From positions 1 to 5,389 of the forward strand of contig JASHYD010000777.1 of assembly GCA_030043175.1 (NCBI GenBank): a DNA stretch of 5,389 nt, written 5' to 3'. This stretch comes from Xanthobacteraceae bacterium (GTDB lineage: Bacteria; Pseudomonadota; Alphaproteobacteria; Rhizobiales; Xanthobacteraceae). The position numbers were made by a program, and so were the translations under genes. The notes beneath the pieces were generated by a model that made no database searches, had not been told where the DNA came from, and saw nothing but the letters and a program-made list of their open reading frames with translations. This document shows, piece after piece, positions 1-5,389 of this stretch (the first letter of the stretch is position 1; each line of letters starts with the position of its first letter).

Positions 1-543
1 GGTGGTGAGCTTGAGGCCCTGCTCACGGCTCTGCCGCGCATGAAGGATCGACTCTCCGTCGCCGCCGCGCTGGCGCACCCAGTAGCCGCTCTCATAACCC
101 TCAAGCGCCGTTGCGGACTGACCGAAGATTTTCGATTCGATCCGCTTGGACGCTTCGCGCAGAGATGCCGAGACCGGATTGTAGACCACAGTGCCGACCG
201 CTCCGAGCGCAATCGCTACCAGCATGGCCGGAGCAATGATCTGCCAAACCGACATTCCGGCGCCACGCGCCACCACAAGCTCCATGCGGCGGGATAGGCT
301 GAAATAGCAGGTCATCGCGCCGACCAGAACGCTGAACGGCAGCAGGCGCTCCATAGTCTGGGGCACGCGATAGAGCGACATCAGCATCAACTGGGTAATC
401 GGCGCATTTGGAACATCGCTGGCCTTGCGCATGACGTCGATGTAATCGACAAAGGCCACCAGAACGAATACTCCGACAAACACCCCGGCCACAGCCACGA
501 AAAATCGCCAGGCAAAATAGCGCGACAGCGTCATGGTGCTCAT
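1..543 (-). CDS. lptG: LPS export ABC transporter permease LptG, N-terminal half (cut by left window edge)
   Basis: LptG is an inner-membrane permease of the LptB2FG transporter, which extracts lipopolysaccharide and passes it to the LptC/LptA bridge. The 181 visible residues begin MSTMTLSRYFAWRFF and show three hydrophobic segments, at about 13-32, 64-82 and 99-121. Between the second and third lies the YjgP/YjgQ family signature LSRRMELVVARGAGMSVWQ (83-101), followed by YNPVSA at 121-126; the polar periplasmic part then begins. The family is about 360 residues long, so roughly half is missing beyond the edge. I chose the ATG at 543 because AGAGG (559-555) lies 11 nt upstream; a second in-frame ATG at 534 would sit 20 nt from it. 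The upp stop is only 15 bp upstream, so the two are probably co-transcribed. LptF and LptG are paralogues, and the N-terminus fits LptG better. The usual partner lptF is not upstream. Confidence 0.9.
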   Translation of the reverse strand, partial: MSTMTLSRYFAWRFFVAVAGVFVGVFVLVAFVDYIDVMRKASDVPNAPITQLMLMSLYRVPQTMERLLPFSVLVGAMTCYFSLSRRMELVVARGAGMSVWQIIAPAMLVAIALGAVGTVVYNPVSASLREASKRIESKIFGQSATALEGYESGYWVRQRGGDGESILHARQSREQGLKLTT

Positions 544-558
544 GTCGATTTCTGCCTC

Positions 559-1188
559 TCATCGCGTTCCATAGGCCCGATCGCCCGCATCGCCAAGTCC
601 CGGAACGATAAATGCGTCGTCGTCGAGGCGCTCGTCGATAGCTGCAGTCCAGACATGCACGTCGGAATGAATCCCGCGCAGGCGTTCGAGCGCGGTCGGG
701 ACGGTGATGAGACAAACGTATCGGATGTCGCGCGCCCCACGCTCCTTGAGCCGATCAACCGCCGCGACTGCCGTATTCGCGGTCGCGACCACGGGTGCAA
801 CAACGATGACCAACCGCTCCGCTACGTCGATCGGCGCCTTGAAAAAATACTCCACTGCTACGAGCGTGTCGGGATCGCGATAGAGCCCAATATGGGAAAT
901 ACGCGCCGACGGAACCAATTCCGACATGCCTTCCACCAGCGCCATGCCGGCACGCAGGATCGGGGCGAATACAAGCTTTTTGCCGGCGATCCGGGGAGCC
1001 ATCATGCGCGCCATCGGAGTGTCGATTTCGACGAGGCTGAGTGGGAGATCGCGCGTCACCTCATAGCACATCAGAATGCCGAGTTCGCGACAGAGTTCAC
1101 GAAACGACTTGGTCGATCGGCTCTTGTCGCGCAGCAATGTCAGCTTGTGCTGAACCAGCGGGTGCTGAATAACCGTCACGCCTTCCAT
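559..1188 (-). CDS. upp: Uracil phosphoribosyltransferase (Upp / Urc6-type)
   Basis: Upp is a cytosolic type I phosphoribosyltransferase converting uracil and PRPP to UMP and diphosphate. The 209 residues match the usual length. PILRAG is at 76-81, the SARI.HIGLYRD segment at 94-105, and the uracil-binding C-terminal segment [10 protein letters not shown] at 194-203, ending in GTR. The PRPP loop is unusual: APVVATANT (131-139) stands where the family normally has DPMLATGGS or DPMLATGNS, so the conserved acidic residue is Ala131. PTA at 164-166 also replaces the usual PEG, and DDDAF (189-193) the usual N(D/E)HGY. The ATG at 1188 gives the familiar MEGVT start but has no clear Shine-Dalgarno; a GTG at 1179 is the alternative. 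Lying downstream of urc1-urc4, it probably supplies UMP to the URC uracil-degradation pathway rather than only salvage. A leader hairpin precedes it. Confidence 0.93.
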   Translation of the reverse strand: MEGVTVIQHPLVQHKLTLLRDKSRSTKSFRELCRELGILMCYEVTRDLPLSLVEIDTPMARMMAPRIAGKKLVFAPILRAGMALVEGMSELVPSARISHIGLYRDPDTLVAVEYFFKAPIDVAERLVIVVAPVVATANTAVAAVDRLKERGARDIRYVCLITVPTALERLRGIHSDVHVWTAAIDERLDDDAFIVPGLGDAGDRAYGTR

Positions 1189-1207
1189 CTAAATTGCGGC
1201 GCCGGGA

Positions 1208-1227
1208 CTGCCGGTGGAAACCGGCAG
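1208..1227 (-). promoter_or_regulatory. Perfect hairpin in the upp leader
   Basis: The sequence CTGCCGGTGGAAACCGGCAG (plus strand) forms a perfect 8-bp stem with a 4-nt loop, ending 19 nt before the upp ATG. No T-run follows it on either strand, so it does not look like an intrinsic terminator. It could be a leader structure affecting upp translation or mRNA stability. Only the dyad is seen; the function is inference. Confidence 0.4.
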
Positions 1228-1360
1228 AGGAAGCACCGTCCTCTTTTGAATGTTGCAGCTAAACATGCGATTAACTTCACTTGCGCTCGGTGGAGGCTTT
1301 CGAGCCTGGATCGCTGTCAGCCGTTAAGCCCAGCGGGCTGTTTGAAATTCAGTTGCGGTT

Positions 1361-1379
1361 CCGGCGGACACGCCGCCGG
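1361..1379. repeat. GC-rich inverted repeat (7-bp stem)
   Basis: CCGGCGG (1361-1367) and CCGCCGG (1373-1379) pair perfectly around a 5-nt loop. Neither strand shows a following T-run, so this is a stem-loop of unknown role in the upp upstream region. In DNA this GC-rich it could be chance. Confidence 0.3.
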
Positions 1380-1535
1380 GCGAAACCGGATCCGCTGACA
1401 CTAACAAACCGAGTTCCTCCTTGGGACTCCTTCCTGAAATAGTCCGCTCCGGGCTTGGACGAGAGCGGGGGCGGTGGCTGCGCCGCCGTTGCCCTGAGGC
1501 GCATAGCGGGGTCGCCGCAAGGTCTCAGAAGCCAT

Positions 1536-1550
1536 CGTCGCAAGGCGACG
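1536..1550. repeat. Small hairpin CGTCGC-AAG-GCGACG
   Basis: Six perfectly paired bases surround a 3-nt loop in the gap between urc4 and upp. No T-run follows on either strand, so it is not a canonical terminator. It may be part of a larger folded RNA or repeat, or chance. Confidence 0.3.
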
Positions 1551-1587
1551 GTCGTTCACCACACTACCGCGATCCTCGAGTTTCAGA

Positions 1588-1599
1588 CTTTCCGGAAAG
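1588..1599. repeat. 12-bp perfect palindrome CTTTCCGGAAAG
   Basis: This is a perfect 12-bp self-complementary site in the middle of the gap between urc4 and upp. It has the form of a dimeric-regulator operator, but I know of no regulator for it, and one such site per few kilobases is expected by chance. Confidence 0.25.
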
Positions 1600-1690
1600 A
1601 GACGCCAGGGCATGATTCTACCGTATCGTCGTGACGCCGGGGTGGCGCACCGGACGTTTCTCGCGCGAATCATATCGCCATCATCCATCG

Positions 1691-1821
1691 GCCCGTCCTG
1701 AGGGAGTGTGCTCCCGAGCGCCTGGCGAAGGATGCGCGCGCGTCCCCACTGGCCACACGCGAAGATCGTGCCCGCGGCTATCCCTGCCAGACCGCCGCGC
1801 CAACCGCTCCTCAGGATGAGG
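1691..1821. repeat. REP/MITE-like palindromic repeat element
   Basis: The right end carries CCTCAGGATGAGG (1809-1821), itself a 5-bp-stem hairpin. The left end carries GTCCTGAGG (1695-1703), which is inverted relative to CCTCAGGAT at 1810-1818 with one mismatch. Just inside the left end is a GGGAG-TGTG-CTCCC hairpin (1702-1715), followed by GGCGAAGGATGCGC. The CCTCATCCTGAGGAGC and CGAAGGATG words resemble abundant intergenic repeats of Bradyrhizobium and related bacteria. The element begins about 55 bp past the urc4 stop. Its exact borders and its class (REP doublet or non-autonomous miniature element) are inference. Confidence 0.45.
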
Positions 1822-1875
1822 TACGCCAGCGTGAAGTCGATCGTTCGATGCGATTGGTTGCATGAAATCGCTCCA

Positions 1876-3123
1876 CTAGAACACGGTTGCGTCGCTCATT
1901 ACCCGTAGCGGCGGTGAGCCGTCGGCGCGCCGCTTCCCCGCGATGGCTCGGCCGGCAGCCCATGTGCCACCCTGCAGAATTTTCCCCATCGGTAACTGGC
2001 GAGCATCGCGCCCCAGACGCTGCCGTACCAGGGCGGCCAGCCGATCGAGCAAGGCCACGGTGAGCGCGCGCCATTCGACAACCAACGTTGAGCCCACTTC
2101 ATGCTGGCGCTCGGCTTCAGCCTGATCGCGCAAGGCAAGCGTACCGGTGTCGATGAGAAGGCCGCCGTTGCGGTATTCTGCCAGACCGGTGAGCTCATCG
2201 ATTTTAGTGACGGCAATTCCGGCTTGCTCCATCGGCTCGATGAGCGAATAGGTGAGCCATTGGGACAGCTTGTGGAGTGGCGCCAGTTCATCGGTCGCGT
2301 CGCCCATCTTGACGGCCGGGTGACGCCAGCAGTCCCCGAGGGGGATGCCGCCGAGGAGGAGCCGCCCAGGCCAGATCGCGCCGAGATGCTTGAGCACTTC
2401 CGTCAGGATGGTGGCGGCGCTAACCTGTCCGCCGGTTGCAAGATCTGCGAGATGATCGAACAGGCCGCCAGGTCGGGGTGCATCGTTCCGCGCGAAAACC
2501 GATGGTGCATCCGACACGACGCGGCCAAGGCGGCGCAGCAGGTCTAATCGCCCCTCGATCCCGAGCAGTGGATTGCCGGGACCGGCCTGAAAGCCATGCG
2601 CAAGCGCGGCGGGGCTAAGTTCCTCAAGCTTCATCGCGTCGGCGCGCAAGCTGTCGGTCGATTTCGCAGAAAACAACCCGCCGCGGAACATATCTAGGCT
2701 CGCGAGCGCAAGGCCCTCCGAGCGTCCGATATTGCGACCCGTGACCCTGTCGCGATAGCGCCACGTCGCGCCCGCCCCGGCATCGAGGAGCACGCTGATG
2801 ATGGCGAGATCGAATTCCGCTCGCGCCCGCGCGGTCGTTGAGGGCCAACGCTCGACGGCGGCAATTGGCATCCACCGATCGTCGCCGTCGATCGCAAAGT
2901 GACGCCAGCGCGAATGGAAGGGAATTTCCAGCGCCGGATAGGCCTCGCGGGTGATCGCGATCGTGAGATCGGCGGCGTGCTCCAGGCAGTGCAGATCGAC
3001 CCGAAAATACTCGAGCCGGTCAGCAAGGCCGGCATCGAGGATCAGGTGCGCGCGCTCGCGCACCGCGGCTGCGGTCAAGAGGGAAAGCGCCGCAGGCGTC
3101 TCGGGACGCACCGACGTAATCAA
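1876..3123 (-). CDS. urc4: URC4/urg3 family (DUF1688) uracil-catabolism protein
   Basis: This is a full-length (415-residue) cytosolic member of the DUF1688 family, whose yeast member URC4 is required for uracil degradation by the URC pathway; its exact reaction is not settled. Recognisable family blocks, in order, are PFHSRWRHF (68-76), LLDAGAGATWRYRD (112-125), EGLALASLDMFRGG (136-149), GDCWRH (263-268), PLHKLSQWLTYSLIEP (282-297), LTGLAEYRNGGLLIDTG (311-327), HEVGSTLVVEWRALTV (341-356) and GGTWAAGR (385-392), ending SDATVF. No signal peptide or membrane segment is seen. The start is a TTG that overlaps the urc1 stop as TTGA, with a weak GAG 5 nt upstream, so translation is probably coupled to urc1; a GTG at 3111 is an alternative. 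Adjacency to urc1 and upp makes the pathway assignment strong, while the catalytic role stays inferred. Confidence 0.93.
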   Translation of the reverse strand: MITSVRPETPAALSLLTAAAVRERAHLILDAGLADRLEYFRVDLHCLEHAADLTIAITREAYPALEIPFHSRWRHFAIDGDDRWMPIAAVERWPSTTARARAEFDLAIISVLLDAGAGATWRYRDRVTGRNIGRSEGLALASLDMFRGGLFSAKSTDSLRADAMKLEELSPAALAHGFQAGPGNPLLGIEGRLDLLRRLGRVVSDAPSVFARNDAPRPGGLFDHLADLATGGQVSAATILTEVLKHLGAIWPGRLLLGGIPLGDCWRHPAVKMGDATDELAPLHKLSQWLTYSLIEPMEQAGIAVTKIDELTGLAEYRNGGLLIDTGTLALRDQAEAERQHEVGSTLVVEWRALTVALLDRLAALVRQRLGRDARQLPMGKILQGGTWAAGRAIAGKRRADGSPPLRVMSDATVF

Positions 3124-4367
3124 TAGTTCTCGAGCGGTCGGCCGACCGGGTCGGTCAAGTCCGGCGGCGGTTCCGGCGAATAATAACCGGCGGCGCGCTT
3201 GGCATTGATCTCGACATGAGCGTCGGGCGGCACCAGCTCGCGCGGGATCGGAACCCGTTCCACGATCTCAATGCACTGGGATGCCAGAGCATTGTACTTC
3301 ATGTCGCTCATGGAAACGAAGCGATCAACCCGCCGCAGGCCGAGCCAATGGATCGCATCGGGCATCAGCTGCTGGAACCGGGCGTCCTGCACCCCGGCCA
3401 CGCATTCCGTACGTTCGAAATAGGTTGACGCCTGATCGCCGCCCTCCTGACGCTTGCGCGCGTTATAGACCAGAAACTTGGTGACCTCGCCCAGGGCGCG
3501 ACCCTCTTTACGATTGTAGACGATGACGCCCAGCCCGCCGGCCTGGGCGGAACGGGCGCATTCCTCGATGCCGTGGATCAAGTAGGGGCGGCAGGTGCAG
3601 ATGTCGGAGCCGAATACATCAGAACCGTTGCATTCATCATGCACGCGGCAGGTGATCTTCGTGCGGGGGTTGGCAAGTTTTTCAACGTCGCCAAACAGGT
3701 AGACGGTGGTTCCGCCGACCGGCGGCAGGAACACACGCATGTCGGGACGAGTCACCAGCTCCGGGAACATACCCGCGGTCTGCTCGAACAGCGCTCGGCG
3801 CAGACCGGTCTCGGTCGTACCAAATCGCTCCGCGATGCCTGGCAAATACCACACCGGATCGATGGCGATCTTCACCACCGAGAGGCTGCCGCCCTCGTTG
3901 ATGTGAATTCCATCAACCTTCAACCGGCCGGCCCGGATGGCGTCGCGTATTTCGGCGAGATCGAGTCGCGCGCGGGTGATCGCGACGGTGGGTCGAATAT
4001 CCTCTCCGTCGGCGATTTGCCCCTTGAAAGCAGAAGCAACAAGATGACCCCAGGGATCGAGCGAGACAATACGCCCCGGCTCCGACCATTGTGGAAACGG
4101 ACCGATCGTGGCGGCTGGATAAGTGTTCGTCAGATCGGGGCGGCGGATCGGATCGAGTACGCCCGCCGAGACTGCCAGGGCGCGGTAGAGCGCATAGGAG
4201 CCGCCATGGCTCCCGATAACGTTGCGGTGCTGCGGCTGCGACACTGTGGCAATGATGGGCCCGCGCGCATGCGGGTCAGGCGCGCCCCAGCGGAGCGGGA
4301 AACGCGGTTTTCCGCCTGGCTCCGGATGCGACGTCAGTCGAATGTGATCGGTTCGATTGGAGTTCAT
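3120..4367 (-). CDS. urc1: URC1-type GTP cyclohydrolase II-like uracil-catabolism protein
   Basis: This RibA-related enzyme of about 415 residues is twice the size of ordinary GTP cyclohydrolase II (about 200). An N-terminal region of about 235 residues (IRLTSHPEPG, NVIGSHGGSYALYRALAV, SLDPWGHLVAS, FPELVTRPD) precedes the cyclohydrolase fold. The zinc ligands are kept as C246, C257 and C259 (HDEC...DICTC), with the same spacing as in E. coli RibA. YNRKEGRALG (284-293) matches the YHRQEGRNIG motif. By my alignment Y301, D328 and R330 match E. coli catalytic Y105, D126 and R128. The RibA TNNPKK segment is replaced by SMSDMKY, which suggests a substrate other than that of riboflavin synthesis. 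Yeast URC1 is required for uracil degradation; the likely substrate is a uracil nucleotide or derivative. The ATG at 4367 fits the family N-terminus (MNSN...HIRLTSHPEPG); an upstream ATG at 4394 would add nine residues. The gene is coupled to urc4. Confidence 0.93.
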   Translation of the reverse strand: MNSNRTDHIRLTSHPEPGGKPRFPLRWGAPDPHARGPIIATVSQPQHRNVIGSHGGSYALYRALAVSAGVLDPIRRPDLTNTYPAATIGPFPQWSEPGRIVSLDPWGHLVASAFKGQIADGEDIRPTVAITRARLDLAEIRDAIRAGRLKVDGIHINEGGSLSVVKIAIDPVWYLPGIAERFGTTETGLRRALFEQTAGMFPELVTRPDMRVFLPPVGGTTVYLFGDVEKLANPRTKITCRVHDECNGSDVFGSDICTCRPYLIHGIEECARSAQAGGLGVIVYNRKEGRALGEVTKFLVYNARKRQEGGDQASTYFERTECVAGVQDARFQQLMPDAIHWLGLRRVDRFVSMSDMKYNALASQCIEIVERVPIPRELVPPDAHVEINAKRAAGYYSPEPPPDLTDPVGRPLENY

Positions 4368-4491
4368 AGCGGCCCCGCCATCGAAAAACGCCATAGCGCC
4401 CGCCCACAGACAGGCCGGTTCGTGCTTGGTTCGCGAAAAAGCAGTGCCCGGTCGGCGTAACCGAAGGCGTTTGATACCACGCCACCATGAA

Positions 4492-4497
4492 AATATA
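4492..4497 (-). promoter_or_regulatory. Candidate -10 element (TATATT) upstream of urc1
   Basis: In the 172-bp spacer after obgE, the minus strand reads TATATT, five of six matches to the sigma-70 -10 consensus, about 125 nt before the urc1 ATG. The best -35 at 17-bp spacing (TGGCGA) matches only three of six positions, so the call is weak. A separate urc1 promoter is plausible because obgE is a housekeeping gene. Confidence 0.2.
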
Positions 4498-4539
4498 GCG
4501 AACCACCCGCGCCATCGCCACAGCTAATAGGAAAAATAC

Positions 4540-5389
4540 TTATCCTCGCCCACCCGTTGCGGAGGGGTCTGAAAAGGCGACCGGGCGGGACGCCCCCGTT
4601 ACCGGCTCTTGAGGCGCCTCTTTGGGGTCGGTTGCAGCATCGATCGCATTACGGAGCACACGCAGCGCTTGCGGCACGCCTTGCCCCGTGACCGCGGATA
4701 TCACCAGCGGCGCCGTCTTGGCGGCGCGTTTGAGCCGGGTGATTTGCTCCTCCAACCGTTGCGGTGTCAGAGCGTCGGCTTTGTTGAGGGCGATGACCTC
4801 GCGCCGGTCGGCTAGCCCGTGGCCGTAGGCGAGGAGCTCGTTGCGCACAATTTTGTAGGCCTTGCCGGCATCCTCGCAGGTGCCGTCAACGAGATGCAGG
4901 AGCACGCGGCAGCGCTCCACATGACCGAGAAAGCGATCGCCGAGACCAGTGCCCTCATGCGCCCCTTCGATCAGACCCGGGATATCCGCGAGCACGAATT
5001 CGCGGCCGTCGACCGCGACCACGCCGAGCTGCGGATGCAATGTCGTGAAGGGATAATCGGCGATCTTCGGCTTGTCGGCGCTCACGCTCGCCAGGAAAGT
5101 GGACTTTCCGGCGTTGGGCAAACCCACGAGGCCCGCATCCGCGATCAGCTTGAGGCGCAGCCAGACGGCGCGTTCCTCGCCCGGAAGACCCGGATTAGCA
5201 TGACGTGGTGCGCGGTTGGTGGATGATTTGAAGTGGGCATTACCGAAGCCCCCATTGCCGCCCCTGGCCAGCATGGCGCGATCGCCGATCTCGGTGAGAT
5301 CAGCGAGCAGCGTTTCATTGTCTTCGTCGAAAATCTGGGTGCCTCTCGGCACCTTGAGAACGACGTCGGCGCCGCATGCACCAGACCGA
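4540..5389 (-). CDS. obgE: Obg-family GTPase ObgE/CgtA (5' end cut by right window edge)
   Basis: ObgE is an essential cytosolic GTPase that binds the 50S ribosomal subunit and acts in ribosome assembly and stress responses. The 282 visible residues are open to the window edge; a GTG at 5352 in KVPRGTQIF is internal, since coding continues upstream as GADVVLK. The end of the glycine-rich Obg domain is visible ([22 protein letters not shown], residues 41-62). Next come the GTPase motifs: G1 GLPNAGKST (89-97), G2 DYPFTTLHP (111-119), G3 DIPGL (135-139), G4 NKAD (202-205) and G5 SAVTG (231-235). About 85 N-terminal residues are missing by comparison with E. coli ObgE. After the G domain there is only a short tail, as in many alphaproteobacteria. 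It is followed by urc1 rather than by proB, a common neighbour in related genomes. No terminator hairpin follows it, only a short T-run. Confidence 0.96.
   Translation of the reverse strand, partial: RSGACGADVVLKVPRGTQIFDEDNETLLADLTEIGDRAMLARGGNGGFGNAHFKSSTNRAPRHANPGLPGEERAVWLRLKLIADAGLVGLPNAGKSTFLASVSADKPKIADYPFTTLHPQLGVVAVDGREFVLADIPGLIEGAHEGTGLGDRFLGHVERCRVLLHLVDGTCEDAGKAYKIVRNELLAYGHGLADRREVIALNKADALTPQRLEEQITRLKRAAKTAPLVISAVTGQGVPQALRVLRNAIDAATDPKEAPQEPVTGASRPVAFSDPSATGGRG

Larger units (their letters stand above)
1189..1875. other. Non-coding interval between urc4 and upp
   Basis: This 687-bp stretch holds no ORF that I recognise. The short open frames here are rich in Arg, Pro and Ala, overlap each other in several frames, and lack family motifs. 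I found no tRNA or other known RNA by eye. It contains a REP/MITE-like repeat near the urc4 end, a hairpin CGTCGC-AAG-GCGACG at 1536-1550, a 12-bp perfect palindrome CTTTCCGGAAAG at 1588-1599, a 7-bp-stem hairpin at 1361-1379, and a leader hairpin next to upp. The length suggests that upp has its own promoter, although no convincing -35/-10 pair was found. A decayed gene or an unrecognised small RNA cannot be excluded. Confidence 0.6.

Noticed and set aside
101..715. 204-residue minus-strand open frame spanning the upp/lptG junction
   Set aside because: It overlaps upp and lptG in another frame and is Arg- and Cys-rich; the conserved LptG frame explains this DNA.
1208..1227. Terminator or riboswitch upstream of upp
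   Set aside because: The hairpin has no T-run on either strand, and no known riboswitch core was recognised; it is kept only as a leader hairpin.
655..1398. 247-residue plus-strand open frame opposite upp
   Set aside because: It is rich in Arg and His, shows no recognisable domain, and lies antisense to a well-supported upp.
1401..1688. 95-residue minus-strand open frame in the urc4-upp gap
   Set aside because: It has no family motif and overlaps another frame of equal quality. It could be a decayed or lineage-specific small gene but cannot be supported.
3120..4367. Calling the GTP cyclohydrolase II-like gene a riboflavin ribA
   Set aside because: The length, N-terminal extension, altered TNNP segment and urc4/upp neighbours fit Urc1 better.
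3573..4460. 295-residue open frame on the plus strand opposite urc1
   Set aside because: It is antisense to a clearly conserved gene, has no family motifs, and is a typical high-GC shadow frame.
4276..4521. 81-residue minus-strand open frame between obgE and urc1
   Set aside because: About half overlaps the urc1 start in another frame, and the composition looks random.
4525..4542. Intrinsic terminator after obgE at the TATTTTTCC run
   Set aside because: There is a T-run but no stable GC-rich stem directly before it.

Overview
The window is high-GC DNA (well above 60% by eye), and all recognisable genes are on the minus strand. The Upp N-terminus (MEGVTV), the ObgE sequence and a REP-like CCTCATCCTGAGG repeat all suggest an alphaproteobacterium, probably of the Hyphomicrobiales (Rhizobiales), near the Bradyrhizobium/Rhodopseudomonas/Xanthobacter groups. 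This placement comes from family memory, not from a search.

Layout in transcription order (right to left): (1) obgE, a ribosome-associated GTPase cut by the right edge; (2) a 172-bp spacer; (3) urc1, a GTP cyclohydrolase II-like protein of about 415 residues; (4) urc4, a DUF1688 protein whose TTG start overlaps the urc1 stop (TTGA); (5) a 687-bp stretch with no credible gene, holding a REP/MITE-like repeat and several small dyads; (6) upp, uracil phosphoribosyltransferase; (7) lptG, an LPS-export permease starting 15 bp after the upp stop and cut by the left edge.

The core of the window is urc1-urc4-upp. This is the gene set of the URC (uracil catabolism) pathway, first defined genetically in the yeast Lachancea kluyveri as URC1, URC4 and URC6 and also found clustered in some bacteria. 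Upp would convert uracil and PRPP to UMP. Urc1 and Urc4 would then act on the nucleotide or its products, giving urea or ammonia and a C3 compound. The exact reactions of Urc1 and Urc4 are not firmly settled to my knowledge. No uracil transporter, regulator, urease or 3-hydroxypropionate enzyme lies in the window.

Points worth a second look are the Asp-to-Ala change in the Upp PRPP loop, the TTGA translational coupling of urc1 and urc4, the repeat-bearing gap that separates upp from the other two, and lptG sitting behind upp with no lptF next to it.
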